Source: Prochlorococcus sp. AG-402-N17 (GTDB lineage Bacteria > Cyanobacteriota > Cyanobacteriia > PCC-6307 > Cyanobiaceae). From it: DNA of 62,647 nt. The first letter of the stretch is position 1. The number at the start of each line of letters is the position of its first letter. The stretch is taken from the NCBI GenBank assembly GCA_003216455.1, contig QCIV01000006.1, forward strand, positions 1 to 62,647. The letters run 5' to 3'. The notes beneath the pieces are model-generated. The model was not told where the DNA came from and did no database searches. It worked only from the letters and a program-made list of their open reading frames with translations. This document shows, one piece after another, positions 41,646 to 51,484 of this stretch. Both the position numbers and the translations under genes were made by a program.

Positions 41646-41663
41646 ATGAGTGAAAATACTCAT
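41646..41663 (-). terminator. Hairpin after chlB (ATGAGT/ACTCAT)
   Basis: Perfect 6-bp stem with a 6-nt loop, 28 nt past the chlB stop codon. No T-run follows in the chlB direction, so it is more likely an mRNA 3'-end stabiliser or processing signal than a full terminator. Confidence 0.4.
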
Positions 41664-41690
41664 GACTTAATAATAGTTTATTAGTAAAAA

Positions 41691-43262
41691 TTAACTGAAA
41701 TATGCTTTGGCATCATAAAGAGTTTCATCGCTTATCTCTGGAATTCCTCTCAAAATTGCGTATTTTTCAGTATTTGTTTTAACTTTACCTCTTACAAAAA
41801 ATGGAACTTTTGTTAATTCAGCTCTACCAGATTCAGTCCAGATAATTCCTTCTTTACTATTTCTTTCTTTTTTTTCGTCAGAATTTAAAATATCCTTTGT
41901 ATTTGTCGCTGTATGTCCTAAATGGCTTTGATGACCATCAACAAACTCAAAGTCATGTTTGAACATATCAATAAGATGCTCTTCTAAGCCCATCATTAGG
42001 GGATGTACCCAGTCATCAAAAATCACATTTGCTCCTTCCCATCCCATTTGAGGGCTATATCTTGCAGGAACATCTTGAACATGCATTGGAGTACTAATTA
42101 CTGAGCATGGAATGCCGAGTCTTTTTGCACTATGCCTTTCCATTTGTGTCCCTAAAACTAGTTCAGGGGTGGCTTTTTTCATAGCATCTTCCACTTCTAG
42201 ATAATTGTTAGTTATCAGAGCTTCTACATTTAGATCTTTTGCAGTAGCTCTTACTTGTCTGGCCATCTCCCTGCTGTATGTTCCAAGACCCACTACTTCA
42301 AAACCCAATTCTTCCTTAGCAATTTTGGCTGCTGCAATTGCATGTGTTCCATCACCAAAAATAAAAACTCTTTTGCCAGTTAGATAATTTGAGTCAACTG
42401 ATTTTGAGTACCAAGGAAGTTTTGACTTGTGTTCTAATTCTTCTTTATTAGTCAAAGGAAGATCTAATTTCTTATGAACTTCATTTATAAATTCAATTGT
42501 ATTTTTTATTCCAATTGGAATAGTATTTGTATATTCCATTCCAAAGTTCCGTTTAAGCCATTCGCATGATGCTTCAGCAATTTCTTGATAAAGACAAATA
42601 TTTATTTCAGCATCAATTAGTCTTTCAATATCATCTGGACTAGCACCTAATGGAGCAACAACGTTTGTATCTATTCCTTGTTCTGAGAGTATACGTTGGA
42701 TTTCGATAACATCATCCCTACATCTAAATCCAAGCAATGAAGGACCAAGTATATTAACTTTAGGTCTGCGACCTAATTCCTTCCACCTTAGAGGACTTAT
42801 TTTTTCTGAGGAACTTAATTTCTCTTTTAAAAGAGTTCTTGTTAATTGATAAAAAGTTTCTGAAGCCCCCCAATTTTCTTTCTTGCTATAGGCAGGTAAT
42901 TCAAGATTAACAATTGGCATATCAAACCCCATTCCTTTTGCAAGAGCCCCTGGTTGGTCTTGGATTAGTTCTGCTGTACAACTTTCTCCAACTAAAAGAG
43001 TTTTGGGTTTAAAACGTTCTACAGCTTCCTTAATATTTTTCTTCACTAATTCAGCTGTATCACCTCCAAGGTCTCTAGCCTGGAAAGTTGTATAAGTTAC
43101 TGGAGGCCTTTGCCCCCTCCTCTCAATCATTGTAAAGAGAAGATCTGCGTATGTATCTCCTTGAGGGGCATGAAGCACATAATGTATATCTTTCATTGAA
43201 GAGGCGATTCTCATAGCCCCAACATGTGGAGGCCCTTCATATGTCCATAGAGTTAATTCCAT
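41691..43262 (-). CDS. chlB: Dark protochlorophyllide reductase subunit ChlB
   Basis: Catalytic NifK-like subunit of the ChlN/ChlB heterotetramer that binds protochlorophyllide. [17 protein letters not shown] opens the protein, [14 protein letters not shown] near 92 is conserved, and the C-terminal protochlorophyllide-reductase domain ([10 protein letters not shown] to the end) follows a variable acidic linker. At 523 residues it is normal. It lies 6 nt downstream of chlN, one transcript. Confidence 0.98.
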   Translation of the reverse strand: MELTLWTYEGPPHVGAMRIASSMKDIHYVLHAPQGDTYADLLFTMIERRGQRPPVTYTTFQARDLGGDTAELVKKNIKEAVERFKPKTLLVGESCTAELIQDQPGALAKGMGFDMPIVNLELPAYSKKENWGASETFYQLTRTLLKEKLSSSEKISPLRWKELGRRPKVNILGPSLLGFRCRDDVIEIQRILSEQGIDTNVVAPLGASPDDIERLIDAEINICLYQEIAEASCEWLKRNFGMEYTNTIPIGIKNTIEFINEVHKKLDLPLTNKEELEHKSKLPWYSKSVDSNYLTGKRVFIFGDGTHAIAAAKIAKEELGFEVVGLGTYSREMARQVRATAKDLNVEALITNNYLEVEDAMKKATPELVLGTQMERHSAKRLGIPCSVISTPMHVQDVPARYSPQMGWEGANVIFDDWVHPLMMGLEEHLIDMFKHDFEFVDGHQSHLGHTATNTKDILNSDEKKERNSKEGIIWTESGRAELTKVPFFVRGKVKTNTEKYAILRGIPEISDETLYDAKAYFS

Positions 43263-43268
43263 AGTCTT

Positions 43269-44534
<1,266 letters not shown>

Positions 44535-44683
44535 TCAAGAGCTTGTATTTCAAGCTTGCATAAACTTTTTAATTTAAGAAAGTAATTAATAAGTTCTCTT
44601 ACAAAAATATACACATTTAAAAAACTTATATGAATGTTTAAATACTTAAATGAGAATTATGAAAATTATTTTTAGGGCGTATT

Positions 44684-45052
44684 TTAATTTCTATAAAAAG
44701 AATTTCCTTGACTAGTTTTTGATATCTTCCATACATTTCTGGCTATTTTCGTAGCTAATAATCCTGCTCTTTCTAACTTAGATTTCCCAGGCTTAGCTCC
44801 AATTAAAGTTGTCACTTCTGAAGTAGTTAAAGGGGCTCCCGTATCTATAGCTAATTGTGTTAACTCCAATCTATCTCTAAGGTTTTTAAGATTTACTTTC
44901 TCTATTTTATCTTCTTCTAACCAACTAAAAGATGGGTCTTTCTGAGATAGTTTTTGCATCAAACTTAGGCTAACTAATCCAAGAGTTTGATCAGGAGTTA
45001 ATTCTTTTTCAGTACCAGAAACATTTGGTTCTTTTTTTTGAGAAGTTCCCAT
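44684..45052 (-). CDS. Conserved-looking protein between chlN and csoS1D (122 aa)
   Basis: Not recognised beyond being soluble and helical. The N-terminal 20 residues are polar; residues about 30-75 are acidic, and 78-115 (TSEVTTLIGAKPGKSKLERAGLLATKIARNVW is the gist of this part, with GAKPGKS and NVWKI) read like a small winged or helix-turn-helix DNA-binding segment. It is divergent from csoS1D (97 nt between starts), so it could share regulation with the carboxysome region. Function unknown. Confidence 0.6.
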   Translation of the reverse strand: MGTSQKKEPNVSGTEKELTPDQTLGLVSLSLMQKLSQKDPSFSWLEEDKIEKVNLKNLRDRLELTQLAIDTGAPLTTSEVTTLIGAKPGKSKLERAGLLATKIARNVWKISKTSQGNSFYRN

Positions 45053-45136
45053 AAAAATGCATATCTTTTACTTGAAGTTATCGTTTTGTGGGAAGCATGC
45101 AAGTAAATTTAATAGAAAAAATGAACCATTATCCGT

Positions 45137-45142
45137 TATAGT
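45137..45142 (+). promoter_or_regulatory. -10-like box immediately before csoS1D
   Basis: TATAGT ends 7 nt before the csoS1D ATG, so transcription from it would begin at or next to the start codon and give an almost leaderless mRNA. No Shine-Dalgarno precedes the ATG. Confidence 0.3.
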
Positions 45143-45149
45143 CTCGTGA

Positions 45150-45920
45150 ATGGAACCAACTTCTAGTTTAAATAGAGGGAACCGAAAAAAAGGGAGTTCT
45201 CTTGTCACAGGATCTGAGGTGCAATCTCAGGCCAGTGGTGCTAGCTGTTTTATTACAACTGATTCAGAAAAGTCTTTGGTATCCAGACAAGCCAGTCAAG
45301 TTGAGCAAATTGAGTTGAGAACATATGTTTTTTTAGATTCTCTTCAACCTCAATTAGCTGCATATATGGGTACGGTTAGTAGAGGTTTTTTACCTATCCC
45401 TGGTGATTCATGTCTTTGGATGGAAGTTTCGCCTGGGATGGCCGTTCATAGAGTCACTGATATTGCCTTAAAAGCAAGTAATGTAAGACTTGGTCAGATG
45501 ATTGTTGAAAGAGCATTTGGTTCACTTGCTCTTTACCACAAAGATCAAAGCACTGTTTTACATTCTGGAGATGTGGTTCTAGATGCTATTGGAAGTGAAG
45601 TTAGAAAAAGAACAAAACCTTCAACAAGTTGGACTGAAGTTATCAGAGCAATTACTCCAGATCATGCTGTTTTAATAAATAGACAAAACAGAAGCGGATC
45701 AATGATTCAATCTGGAATGAGTATGTTTATATTAGAAACTGAACCTGCTGGTTATGTTTTAAAAGCAGCAAATGAAGCTGAAAAAGCATCTAACATAACT
45801 GTTGTTGATGTGAAGGCAGTTGGAGCTTTTGGTAGATTAACTCTCGCTGGGAAAGAAGGGGATGTAGAAGAGGCTGCAGCTGCTGCTATAAGAGCGATTG
45901 AAGAAATTGCAAATTATTGA
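45150..45920 (+). CDS. csoS1D: Tandem-BMC carboxysome shell protein CsoS1D
   Basis: Forms trimers of two fused BMC domains with a large gated pore in the alpha-carboxysome shell. A flexible N-terminal region of about 50 residues precedes two BMC domains (about 55-150 and 155-250); [14 protein letters not shown] opens the first and [19 protein letters not shown] the second. At 256 residues it matches the known Prochlorococcus protein. It is separated from the main operon by rdgB on the other strand. Confidence 0.95.
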   Translation: MEPTSSLNRGNRKKGSSLVTGSEVQSQASGASCFITTDSEKSLVSRQASQVEQIELRTYVFLDSLQPQLAAYMGTVSRGFLPIPGDSCLWMEVSPGMAVHRVTDIALKASNVRLGQMIVERAFGSLALYHKDQSTVLHSGDVVLDAIGSEVRKRTKPSTSWTEVIRAITPDHAVLINRQNRSGSMIQSGMSMFILETEPAGYVLKAANEAEKASNITVVDVKAVGAFGRLTLAGKEGDVEEAAAAAIRAIEEIANY

Positions 45921-45943
45921 GAATTTTTTAACTAAAACCTTTT

Positions 45944-46528
45944 TTAAGATAAACCTATTTCTTTTTTTAAAAAAGGTGACATAATTTTCGCGGCTTTACC
46001 TCTACTACCTAATTTATTTAGTTGTGATTGTGAGAGCTCACCGTAAACACAATTAGCTTCTTTAACCCAAAAAATAGATTCGAATTCCCCATCAGGATAT
46101 TTGGGGTTCTTGAGAATTTCTCCCCAGCATATTCCTGTTGTATCTTTAACTAAGTTTCCTGAGGGATCGCACAAAACCATACAACTTATAAATCTTGCAC
46201 TCCTATAAGGACTATCAGAAAGTTCATTAATTAATTTTTTAATTTTCTCATCATTATTTTTGGCATATCGAGCAGAATAAATTCCTGGTCGACCATCTAA
46301 AACATCTACTTCAAGACCCGAGTCATCAGCTAATGCCCAAGTTTTTGTCTCTAGAGAAGCTGCCTTGGCTTTAAGTAGTGCATTCTCAAAATATGTTTCC
46401 CCAGTTTCTTCGACATTTAAATATTCTGGTTGCTTCTCAACCTTTAAAGACAAAACATCCAGCATCTCTGAAATTTCAGAAACCTTTTTTTGATTGCCAC
46501 TCGCAATAGTTAGAACTGGAAGGTTCAA
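45944..46528 (-). CDS. rdgB: Non-canonical purine NTP pyrophosphatase (Ham1/RdgB)
   Basis: Removes ITP/XTP/dITP from the nucleotide pool. The family motifs ASGNQKKVSEI (residues 9-19), WALADDSGLEVDVLDGRPGIYSARYA near 66 and the C-terminal SHRxxA-equivalent LGSRGKAAK near 175 are present. At 194 residues it is standard. Its 5' leader, read on the minus strand, would run through the GC-rich hairpin at 46576-46632. Confidence 0.95.
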   Translation of the reverse strand: MNLPVLTIASGNQKKVSEISEMLDVLSLKVEKQPEYLNVEETGETYFENALLKAKAASLETKTWALADDSGLEVDVLDGRPGIYSARYAKNNDEKIKKLINELSDSPYRSARFISCMVLCDPSGNLVKDTTGICWGEILKNPKYPDGEFESIFWVKEANCVYGELSQSQLNKLGSRGKAAKIMSPFLKKEIGLS

Positions 46529-46575
46529 AATAATATAAAAATTTATTGTGAATATTATCTTACTTCAAAGCTTGA

Positions 46576-46632
46576 TACGGAGACAGGAAAGGTTGAACAT
46601 TCCACACCTGTGCAGACAGGGCCTGTCTCGTA
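46576..46632. ncRNA. Structured GC-rich element, candidate regulatory RNA or leader hairpin
   Basis: GAGACAGG (46580-46587) pairs with CCTGTCTC (46622-46629), extended by 3 bp past a bulge (46576-46578 with 46630-46632). Inside is a second short stem AGGT/ACCT (46590-46593, 46606-46609) with a 12-nt loop. That loop is most of the 14-nt sequence found again in the csoS1 leader. A second AGACAGG at 46614-46620 forms a tight palindrome with 46622-46628. It is strikingly GC-rich for this genome. Direction of transcription is unknown. Confidence 0.4.
46593..46606 (+). repeat. 14-nt direct repeat, copy 1 (TTGAACATTCCACA)
   Basis: Exact match to 46825-46838, lying mostly in the hairpin loop described above. 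Confidence 0.8.
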
Positions 46633-46824
46633 CGGTAAATAACATAATGTAAATTTTTTCTTAACACAACAGTATGTTTTGATGCACTAACTAATTTGCA
46701 TAAGTATTGACATATCAATAGTACCAAGGGTGATAAGTTTAACTTATGAATGATAGAAAAAACATTAATGGAGATTTTGTCGAAAACGCTTGACTTATAA
46801 GTACTTAATGAAGCATTCTTCGAA

Positions 46825-46838
46825 TTGAACATTCCACA
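46825..46838 (+). repeat. 14-nt direct repeat, copy 2, in the csoS1 leader
   Basis: Exact match to 46593-46606; ends 18 nt before the csoS1 ATG, close to where a ribosome would bind. Confidence 0.8.
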
Positions 46839-46856
46839 TTTAGTATTTAGTAGACA

Positions 46857-47168
46857 ATGGCTACAGAAACAATGGGTATCGCTCTCGGCATGATCGAGAC
46901 ACGCGGACTTGTACCTGCAATCGAAGCAGCAGACGCAATGACAAAGGCAGCAGAAGTTCGCCTAATTGGTCGTGAATTCGTTGGTGGCGGTTATGTCACA
47001 GTATTAGTTAGAGGCGAAACAGGCGCAGTTAACGCAGCTGTAAGAGCTGGCGCTGATGCTTGTGAAAGAGTTGGTGACGGTTTAGTTGCAGCTCACATTA
47101 TTGCTCGTCCTCATAGAGAAGTTGAACCTGCTCTAGGTAACGGTGAATTTCTTGGTCAAAAGGACTAA
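46857..47168 (+). CDS. csoS1: Major carboxysome shell hexamer CsoS1
   Basis: Single BMC-domain protein that tiles the alpha-carboxysome facets. IALGMIETRGLVPAIEAADAM opening (trimmed motif: GMIETRG near residue 11), KAAEVRLIGRE near 31 and the pore loop near GGGYVTVLVRG (about 43) are typical; HIIARPHREVEPAL closes the domain. 103 residues. First gene of the main operon. Its leader carries the 14-nt repeat. Codon choice is noticeably richer in C and G than neighbouring genes, as expected for a very highly expressed gene. Confidence 0.98.
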   Translation: MATETMGIALGMIETRGLVPAIEAADAMTKAAEVRLIGREFVGGGYVTVLVRGETGAVNAAVRAGADACERVGDGLVAAHIIARPHREVEPALGNGEFLGQKD

Positions 47169-47178
47169 TTAATTAAAA

Positions 47179-47196
47179 CAAGATTTATAAATCTTG
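47179..47196 (+). terminator. Palindromic hairpin between csoS1 and cbbL
   Basis: Perfect 18-nt palindrome CAAGATTTA/TAAATCTTG, 10 nt after the csoS1 stop. It has no T-run, so it probably protects or marks the 3' end of a processed csoS1 message rather than ending transcription. Confidence 0.45.
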
Positions 47197-47237
47197 CACA
47201 ATAATTATTTTCCCTATACAGACCTAAATTTATCCTT

Positions 47238-48653
47238 ATGAGTAAGAAGTATGACGCAGGGGTAAAGGAGTACAGAGATACCTACTGGACTCCAGAATAT
47301 GTACCCCTAGACACCGATTTACTAGCCTGTTTTAAATGTACAGGTCAGGAAGGTGTTCCAAGAGAAGAAGTCGCAGCAGCTGTTGCCGCTGAATCTTCAA
47401 CAGGTACTTGGTCAACAGTTTGGTCCGAGTTACTTACAGACTTAGAATTTTATAAAGGACGTTGTTATCGAATCGAAGACGTTCCTGGAGATCCTGAAGC
47501 TTTTTATGCTTTTATTGCATATCCTTTAGATCTTTTTGAAGAAGGCTCAATTACAAACGTATTAACATCCCTTGTAGGAAACGTTTTTGGATTTAAAGCT
47601 CTAAGACATCTACGTCTAGAAGATATTAGATTCCCAATTGCTTTCATTAAAACTTGCGGTGGTCCACCAAACGGAATCGTAGTTGAAAGAGATCGACTTA
47701 ACAAATACGGCAGACCTCTACTTGGTTGTACCATCAAACCTAAATTAGGATTATCTGGTAAAAACTATGGTCGAGTTGTATATGAATGTCTTAGAGGCGG
47801 TCTTGATTTAACGAAGGATGATGAGAATATTAATTCTCAACCATTCCAACGTTGGAGAGAAAGATTTGAGTTTGTTGCAGAAGCAGTTAAGCTTGCTCAG
47901 CGAGAAACTGGAGAAGTTAAAGGTCACTATCTAAATTGTACTGCTAACACTCCTGAAGAACTCTATGAAAGAGCTGAATTTGCAAAAGAGCTAGATATGC
48001 CAATCATCATGCATGATTATATAACTGGTGGTTTTACTGCAAATACTGGATTAGCTAATTGGTGTCGTAAAAATGGCATGCTTCTGCATATTCACAGAGC
48101 TATGCATGCTGTTATTGATAGACATCCAAAGCATGGTATTCACTTCAGGGTTCTTGCAAAATGTTTGAGACTATCTGGAGGAGACCAATTACATACTGGA
48201 ACCGTTGTTGGAAAACTAGAAGGTGATCGTCAAACAACTCTTGGTTATATTGACAACTTAAGAGAGTCATTTGTTCCTGAAGATAGATCAAGAGGTAACT
48301 TCTTTGATCAAGATTGGGGTTCAATGCCTGGAGTATTTGCAGTCGCATCAGGTGGTATCCATGTTTGGCATATGCCTGCACTTCTAGCGATATTTGGTGA
48401 TGATTCCTGTCTTCAGTTCGGTGGAGGAACACATGGTCATCCATGGGGTTCAGCTGCTGGAGCTGCAGCTAACAGAGTTGCTTTAGAAGCTTGTGTAAAA
48501 GCTCGTAATGCTGGTCGCGAAATCGAAAAAGAGAGTAGAGACATTCTTATGGAAGCTGCTAAGCATAGTCCTGAATTAGCTATTGCTCTAGAAACTTGGA
48601 AGGAAATTAAGTTCGAGTTTGACACTGTCGACAAGCTTGATGTTCAGGGTTAA
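47238..48653 (+). CDS. cbbL: RuBisCO large subunit, form IA
   Basis: Fixes CO2 onto ribulose bisphosphate inside the carboxysome. Catalytic [10 protein letters not shown] near residue 190 carries the carbamylated Lys, [13 protein letters not shown] near 168, and loop 6 lies in [11 protein letters not shown] near 323. The 471-residue length and its linkage to cso genes mark the proteobacterial-type (form IA) enzyme of marine alpha-cyanobacteria. Also known as rbcL. Two hairpins flank the gene. Confidence 0.99.
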   Translation: MSKKYDAGVKEYRDTYWTPEYVPLDTDLLACFKCTGQEGVPREEVAAAVAAESSTGTWSTVWSELLTDLEFYKGRCYRIEDVPGDPEAFYAFIAYPLDLFEEGSITNVLTSLVGNVFGFKALRHLRLEDIRFPIAFIKTCGGPPNGIVVERDRLNKYGRPLLGCTIKPKLGLSGKNYGRVVYECLRGGLDLTKDDENINSQPFQRWRERFEFVAEAVKLAQRETGEVKGHYLNCTANTPEELYERAEFAKELDMPIIMHDYITGGFTANTGLANWCRKNGMLLHIHRAMHAVIDRHPKHGIHFRVLAKCLRLSGGDQLHTGTVVGKLEGDRQTTLGYIDNLRESFVPEDRSRGNFFDQDWGSMPGVFAVASGGIHVWHMPALLAIFGDDSCLQFGGGTHGHPWGSAAGAAANRVALEACVKARNAGREIEKESRDILMEAAKHSPELAIALETWKEIKFEFDTVDKLDVQG

Positions 48654-48674
48654 CTTTTAACTCAAGTTTCAAAA

Positions 48675-48697
48675 TTGAGGAGATTAATTCTCCTCAA
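48675..48697 (+). terminator. Strong hairpin between cbbL and cbbS
   Basis: Stem TTGAGGAGA / TCTCCTCAA (9 bp, 5-nt loop), 21 nt past the cbbL stop. No T-run follows directly; probably an RNA-stabilising or processing element. The 96-nt gap is otherwise AT-rich. Confidence 0.55.
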
Positions 48698-48749
48698 ACT
48701 TATTAAAATCTCGTTTTTACGAGTAATTACATTCACATTTTGATTAATT

Positions 48750-49091
48750 ATGCCTTTCCAGAGCACAGTAAGCGACTATCAAACAGTTGCAACCCTGGAA
48801 ACATTCGGTTTTTTACCACCGATGACCCAGGAAGAAATATATGACCAAATTGCGTACATAATTGCTCAAGGTTGGAGTCCAGTTATTGAGCATGTTCATC
48901 CAAGTGGATGTATGCAAACTTATTGGTCTTATTGGAAACTCCCATTCTTTGGGGAAAAAGATCTTAACTTGATCGTGAGCGAATTAGAGGCATGCCATAG
49001 AGCATACCCTGATCATCATGTAAGAATCATCGGATACGATGCTTACACTCAAAGTCAAGGAACAGCTTTTGTAGTTTTCCAAGGACGTTAA
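48750..49091 (+). CDS. cbbS: RuBisCO small subunit, form IA
   Basis: Small subunit that caps the L8S8 enzyme. ETFGFLPPMTQEEIYDQIAYII (motif FGFLPPMT near residue 19), WSPVIEHV near 42, YWSYWKLPFFGE near 59 and the C-terminal VVFQGR are typical of form IA. 113 residues. It also contributes to the CsoS2 docking surface (known for the family). A strong terminator hairpin follows its stop. Also known as rbcS. Confidence 0.98.
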   Translation: MPFQSTVSDYQTVATLETFGFLPPMTQEEIYDQIAYIIAQGWSPVIEHVHPSGCMQTYWSYWKLPFFGEKDLNLIVSELEACHRAYPDHHVRIIGYDAYTQSQGTAFVVFQGR

Positions 49092-49113
49092 AGCTACTTA
49101 TCCTAATTAATAT

Positions 49114-49147
49114 CTTTCTCCAAAAAATTTTTTGGAGAAAGTTTTTT
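49114..49147 (+). terminator. Intrinsic terminator between cbbS and csoS2
   Basis: A perfect 28-nt palindrome from 49114 to 49141: CTTTCTCC plus six A, then six T plus GGAGAAAG. It is followed at once by TTTTTT (49142-49147). This is a textbook rho-independent terminator, 22 nt past cbbS and 36 nt before csoS2, in the middle of the operon. It should let only part of the transcripts continue into csoS2. The same sequence is symmetrical, so the stem also works in the opposite direction. Confidence 0.75.
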
Positions 49148-49182
49148 AAAAGTGTTTTTAAAGAATTTCAAACTTGAAGATT

Positions 49183-51477
49183 ATGTCAAAAAAAACCAGT
49201 AGAGAGATTGCACTTGAAAGAAGAAAGGCGATGAGTGATAGCGGTAAAAAAGCTGCTGCTTATTCTTCAACTACCAAAGACAGAGTTCGGTCTTCTGAAG
49301 ATATACAGATTTCTGGGACTCAGTCTTCTCCTAATAATCAAAATATTTCTAAACCAGCTACAAAACATATTCCAAAAACTCAGGTCAACAGAAATTCTTC
49401 AACAACTTTATCTAGTAAAGAATTAGTAATAGAGAGAAGAAAAGCAATGTCTACTCATGGGAAATCAGCTATAACTTCATCCGATAGAACCCGTACGGAT
49501 GTTAAAAAAGAAAGTCCTGTAAACGTAGTTAAATCAACTATAAATAAAAATCAAGAAGCTTTGGATTCAACTAGTACAGAATCTAAGTCCATAAAACCCA
49601 ACGTTAAGAGAAGAATTAATCAGAAGAGAAAGCCTATTACTAATACAAGTAGAGATATTGTTTTAGCGAGAAGAGAAGCTCAATCTAAGCATGGTAAATC
49701 AGCAACTAAACAAAATACCAGTGCCGCTTCTTTAGCTAGAAGGGGAGACCCAGATTTAAGTAGTAGAGAAATTTCTCAGAGAGTGAGAGAGTTAAGAAGT
49801 AAAACTGGTGCTACAGGCAAAAAAGGTAATGGTAAATGTAGACCATGTGGTCCAAATAAAAATGGCGCCAAACAAAATATTGCAGATGCTAGCTGGAAAG
49901 TTGGTAAAAGTGAAACTGATTCAGGTCAAATAGTGACAGGAACACAAGCTAATAGATCTGTAAAAACTACAGGTAATGAAGCAAGTACATGTAGAACAGT
50001 TACTGGCACCCAATACATGGGAGCAGAAGTTGTTGATCAATTTTGTCAAGATAGACCAAGTTATAAACAACCACTTAGATCTACTGTTACTGCAACAACA
50101 TCAGGAAATAAAGTCACTGGGAATGAAGTTGGTAGATCTGATAGGGTCACAGGCGATGAGCCAGGGACTTGTAAAAACCTTACAGGTACTGAATATGTAT
50201 CTTCTAATCAATCACAGAAGTATTGTGGTGATGTTCCAAAAAATCCTTCAAAAGTTAAACACAGTACTACAACCGATGGATTAAAAGTATCTGGATCACT
50301 TCCTGGTAGATCAACCCTAGTTACTGGAGATGAATCAGGTTCTGGACATCAATTAACTGGAGATCAATATCTTGGCTCTGAGCCAAATCCAAAAGGTAAA
50401 GCATTTGAAAAAGTAGGTAGTTACAACACTCTTAATGGGAATAATGTAACTGGTACAGGAGTTGGAAGATCAGACCATATGACAGGCAATGAACATGGGA
50501 GTTGTAAGAATGTAACTGGCGATGAGTACATAGGATCTCAACAATACGAGAAGTTTTGCGGTTCAAAACCAAAACCAGAAGCTAGGAAAGTAGGTTTAAG
50601 TCTTTCTTCAAAGTCAAATCTAATAAGCGGCACTATGACAGGAAGATCAGAAATAGTAACTGGAGATGAACCAGGTTCATGCAAAGTATTAACAGGAACA
50701 CCATACGCAGGCTTAGATCAGATTAACGAAAATTGTAGTACTGAGATTTCTGAAGATATGAAATCCCGATCAAAAGTTAATTCTGGTAATAATTCAAATG
50801 CCAGACTTACTGGACAGCAACCAGGAATTGGCGGAATAATGACAGGGGCTAAGAAAGGTGCTTGTAAAAATCTAACAGGTACTCCCTATGTTGGTGGAGA
50901 TCAGCTCTCACAAGCTTGTGATAATCCTCCACATGATACGGCTTATGCGAATCCGGAAAAGTCAGCGGGTAACTCTTGGAAGGAATTCTCTGTTAAATCA
51001 CCATCAAGAGATAAATATTCTGAAAAAAATACTCAAGGTGTTACGGGTAATGAATATGAAAATGGTTCGAAGGTGACAGGACCTTTTGATATGGCAGTTG
51101 ATAAGGTCACTGGTACTGAAAAATTTAGATTTGAACCGAATAAAAATATTACTTATAAACAAAAAATGGAAATTGAAGAAACAGACCGTGCCGCAAAGAC
51201 ACCAGAAAAAAGAGTCGCATCAAGGATTACTGGTGAAGGACAATCAGTGGGAAATGTAACTGGTGACGATTGGGATCGTGGTGATAAGGTAACAGGCACA
51301 GAGGGAGCTTCTTCTAGAAAGAGAAATCCATCAAGAGCAGGATTCATGAGTGCAATGCCCCCTATGGAAGTTAAAAGAAATGACGAAACAGAAAAACCAG
51401 ATTTCTTGATAACTGGATCAAGTGGTAATACTCGTGAAGGACAACTTGTTACCTTTTCAGGTGGTGCAAGAGGTTAA
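49183..51477 (+). CDS. csoS2: Carboxysome scaffold protein CsoS2
   Basis: Intrinsically disordered organiser linking RuBisCO to the shell. Four N-terminal RuBisCO-binding repeats (about residues 5-25, 77-97, 156-176, 193-213; pattern S-R-E-x-x-x-x-R-R-x-A). Six middle repeats (about 250-580) built on VTG-T and Y-G motifs, most with a Cys pair. A C-terminal region ends FSGGARG, the shell-anchoring tail. The third middle repeat lacks both cysteines. ATG 49183 was chosen over TTG 49174. 764 residues. It starts just after a strong terminator. Confidence 0.97.
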   Translation: MSKKTSREIALERRKAMSDSGKKAAAYSSTTKDRVRSSEDIQISGTQSSPNNQNISKPATKHIPKTQVNRNSSTTLSSKELVIERRKAMSTHGKSAITSSDRTRTDVKKESPVNVVKSTINKNQEALDSTSTESKSIKPNVKRRINQKRKPITNTSRDIVLARREAQSKHGKSATKQNTSAASLARRGDPDLSSREISQRVRELRSKTGATGKKGNGKCRPCGPNKNGAKQNIADASWKVGKSETDSGQIVTGTQANRSVKTTGNEASTCRTVTGTQYMGAEVVDQFCQDRPSYKQPLRSTVTATTSGNKVTGNEVGRSDRVTGDEPGTCKNLTGTEYVSSNQSQKYCGDVPKNPSKVKHSTTTDGLKVSGSLPGRSTLVTGDESGSGHQLTGDQYLGSEPNPKGKAFEKVGSYNTLNGNNVTGTGVGRSDHMTGNEHGSCKNVTGDEYIGSQQYEKFCGSKPKPEARKVGLSLSSKSNLISGTMTGRSEIVTGDEPGSCKVLTGTPYAGLDQINENCSTEISEDMKSRSKVNSGNNSNARLTGQQPGIGGIMTGAKKGACKNLTGTPYVGGDQLSQACDNPPHDTAYANPEKSAGNSWKEFSVKSPSRDKYSEKNTQGVTGNEYENGSKVTGPFDMAVDKVTGTEKFRFEPNKNITYKQKMEIEETDRAAKTPEKRVASRITGEGQSVGNVTGDDWDRGDKVTGTEGASSRKRNPSRAGFMSAMPPMEVKRNDETEKPDFLITGSSGNTREGQLVTFSGGARG

Positions 51478-51484
51478 GTAAATA

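Larger units (their letters stand above)
46529..46856. promoter_or_regulatory. Divergent regulatory region between rdgB and the carboxysome operon (328 nt)
   Basis: The only gene-free stretch over 300 bases. It holds the GC-rich hairpin at 46576-46632, a 14-nt exact repeat (46593-46606 and 46825-46838), and possible promoter boxes for csoS1: TTGACA at 46707-46712 and TATAAG at 46796-46801. The last would give a leader of about 50 nt that includes the second repeat. An open frame on the minus strand (46560-46832) is judged spurious. Confidence 0.6.

Noticed and set aside
46560..46832. Open frame of 90 aa on the minus strand upstream of csoS1
   Set aside because: It covers the hairpin, repeats and promoter boxes, has no recognisable domain, and its composition looks like random AT-rich reading.
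48145..48444. Open frame antisense to cbbL
   Set aside because: Explained by strong codon bias of cbbL on the other strand; no start signal or domain.
49976..50284. Second-frame open stretches within csoS2
   Set aside because: They follow the repeat structure of csoS2 in a shifted frame and encode no recognisable protein.
49930..50920. Regularly spaced repeats resembling a CRISPR array
   Set aside because: These are the protein repeats of CsoS2; repeat units are diverged and in frame.
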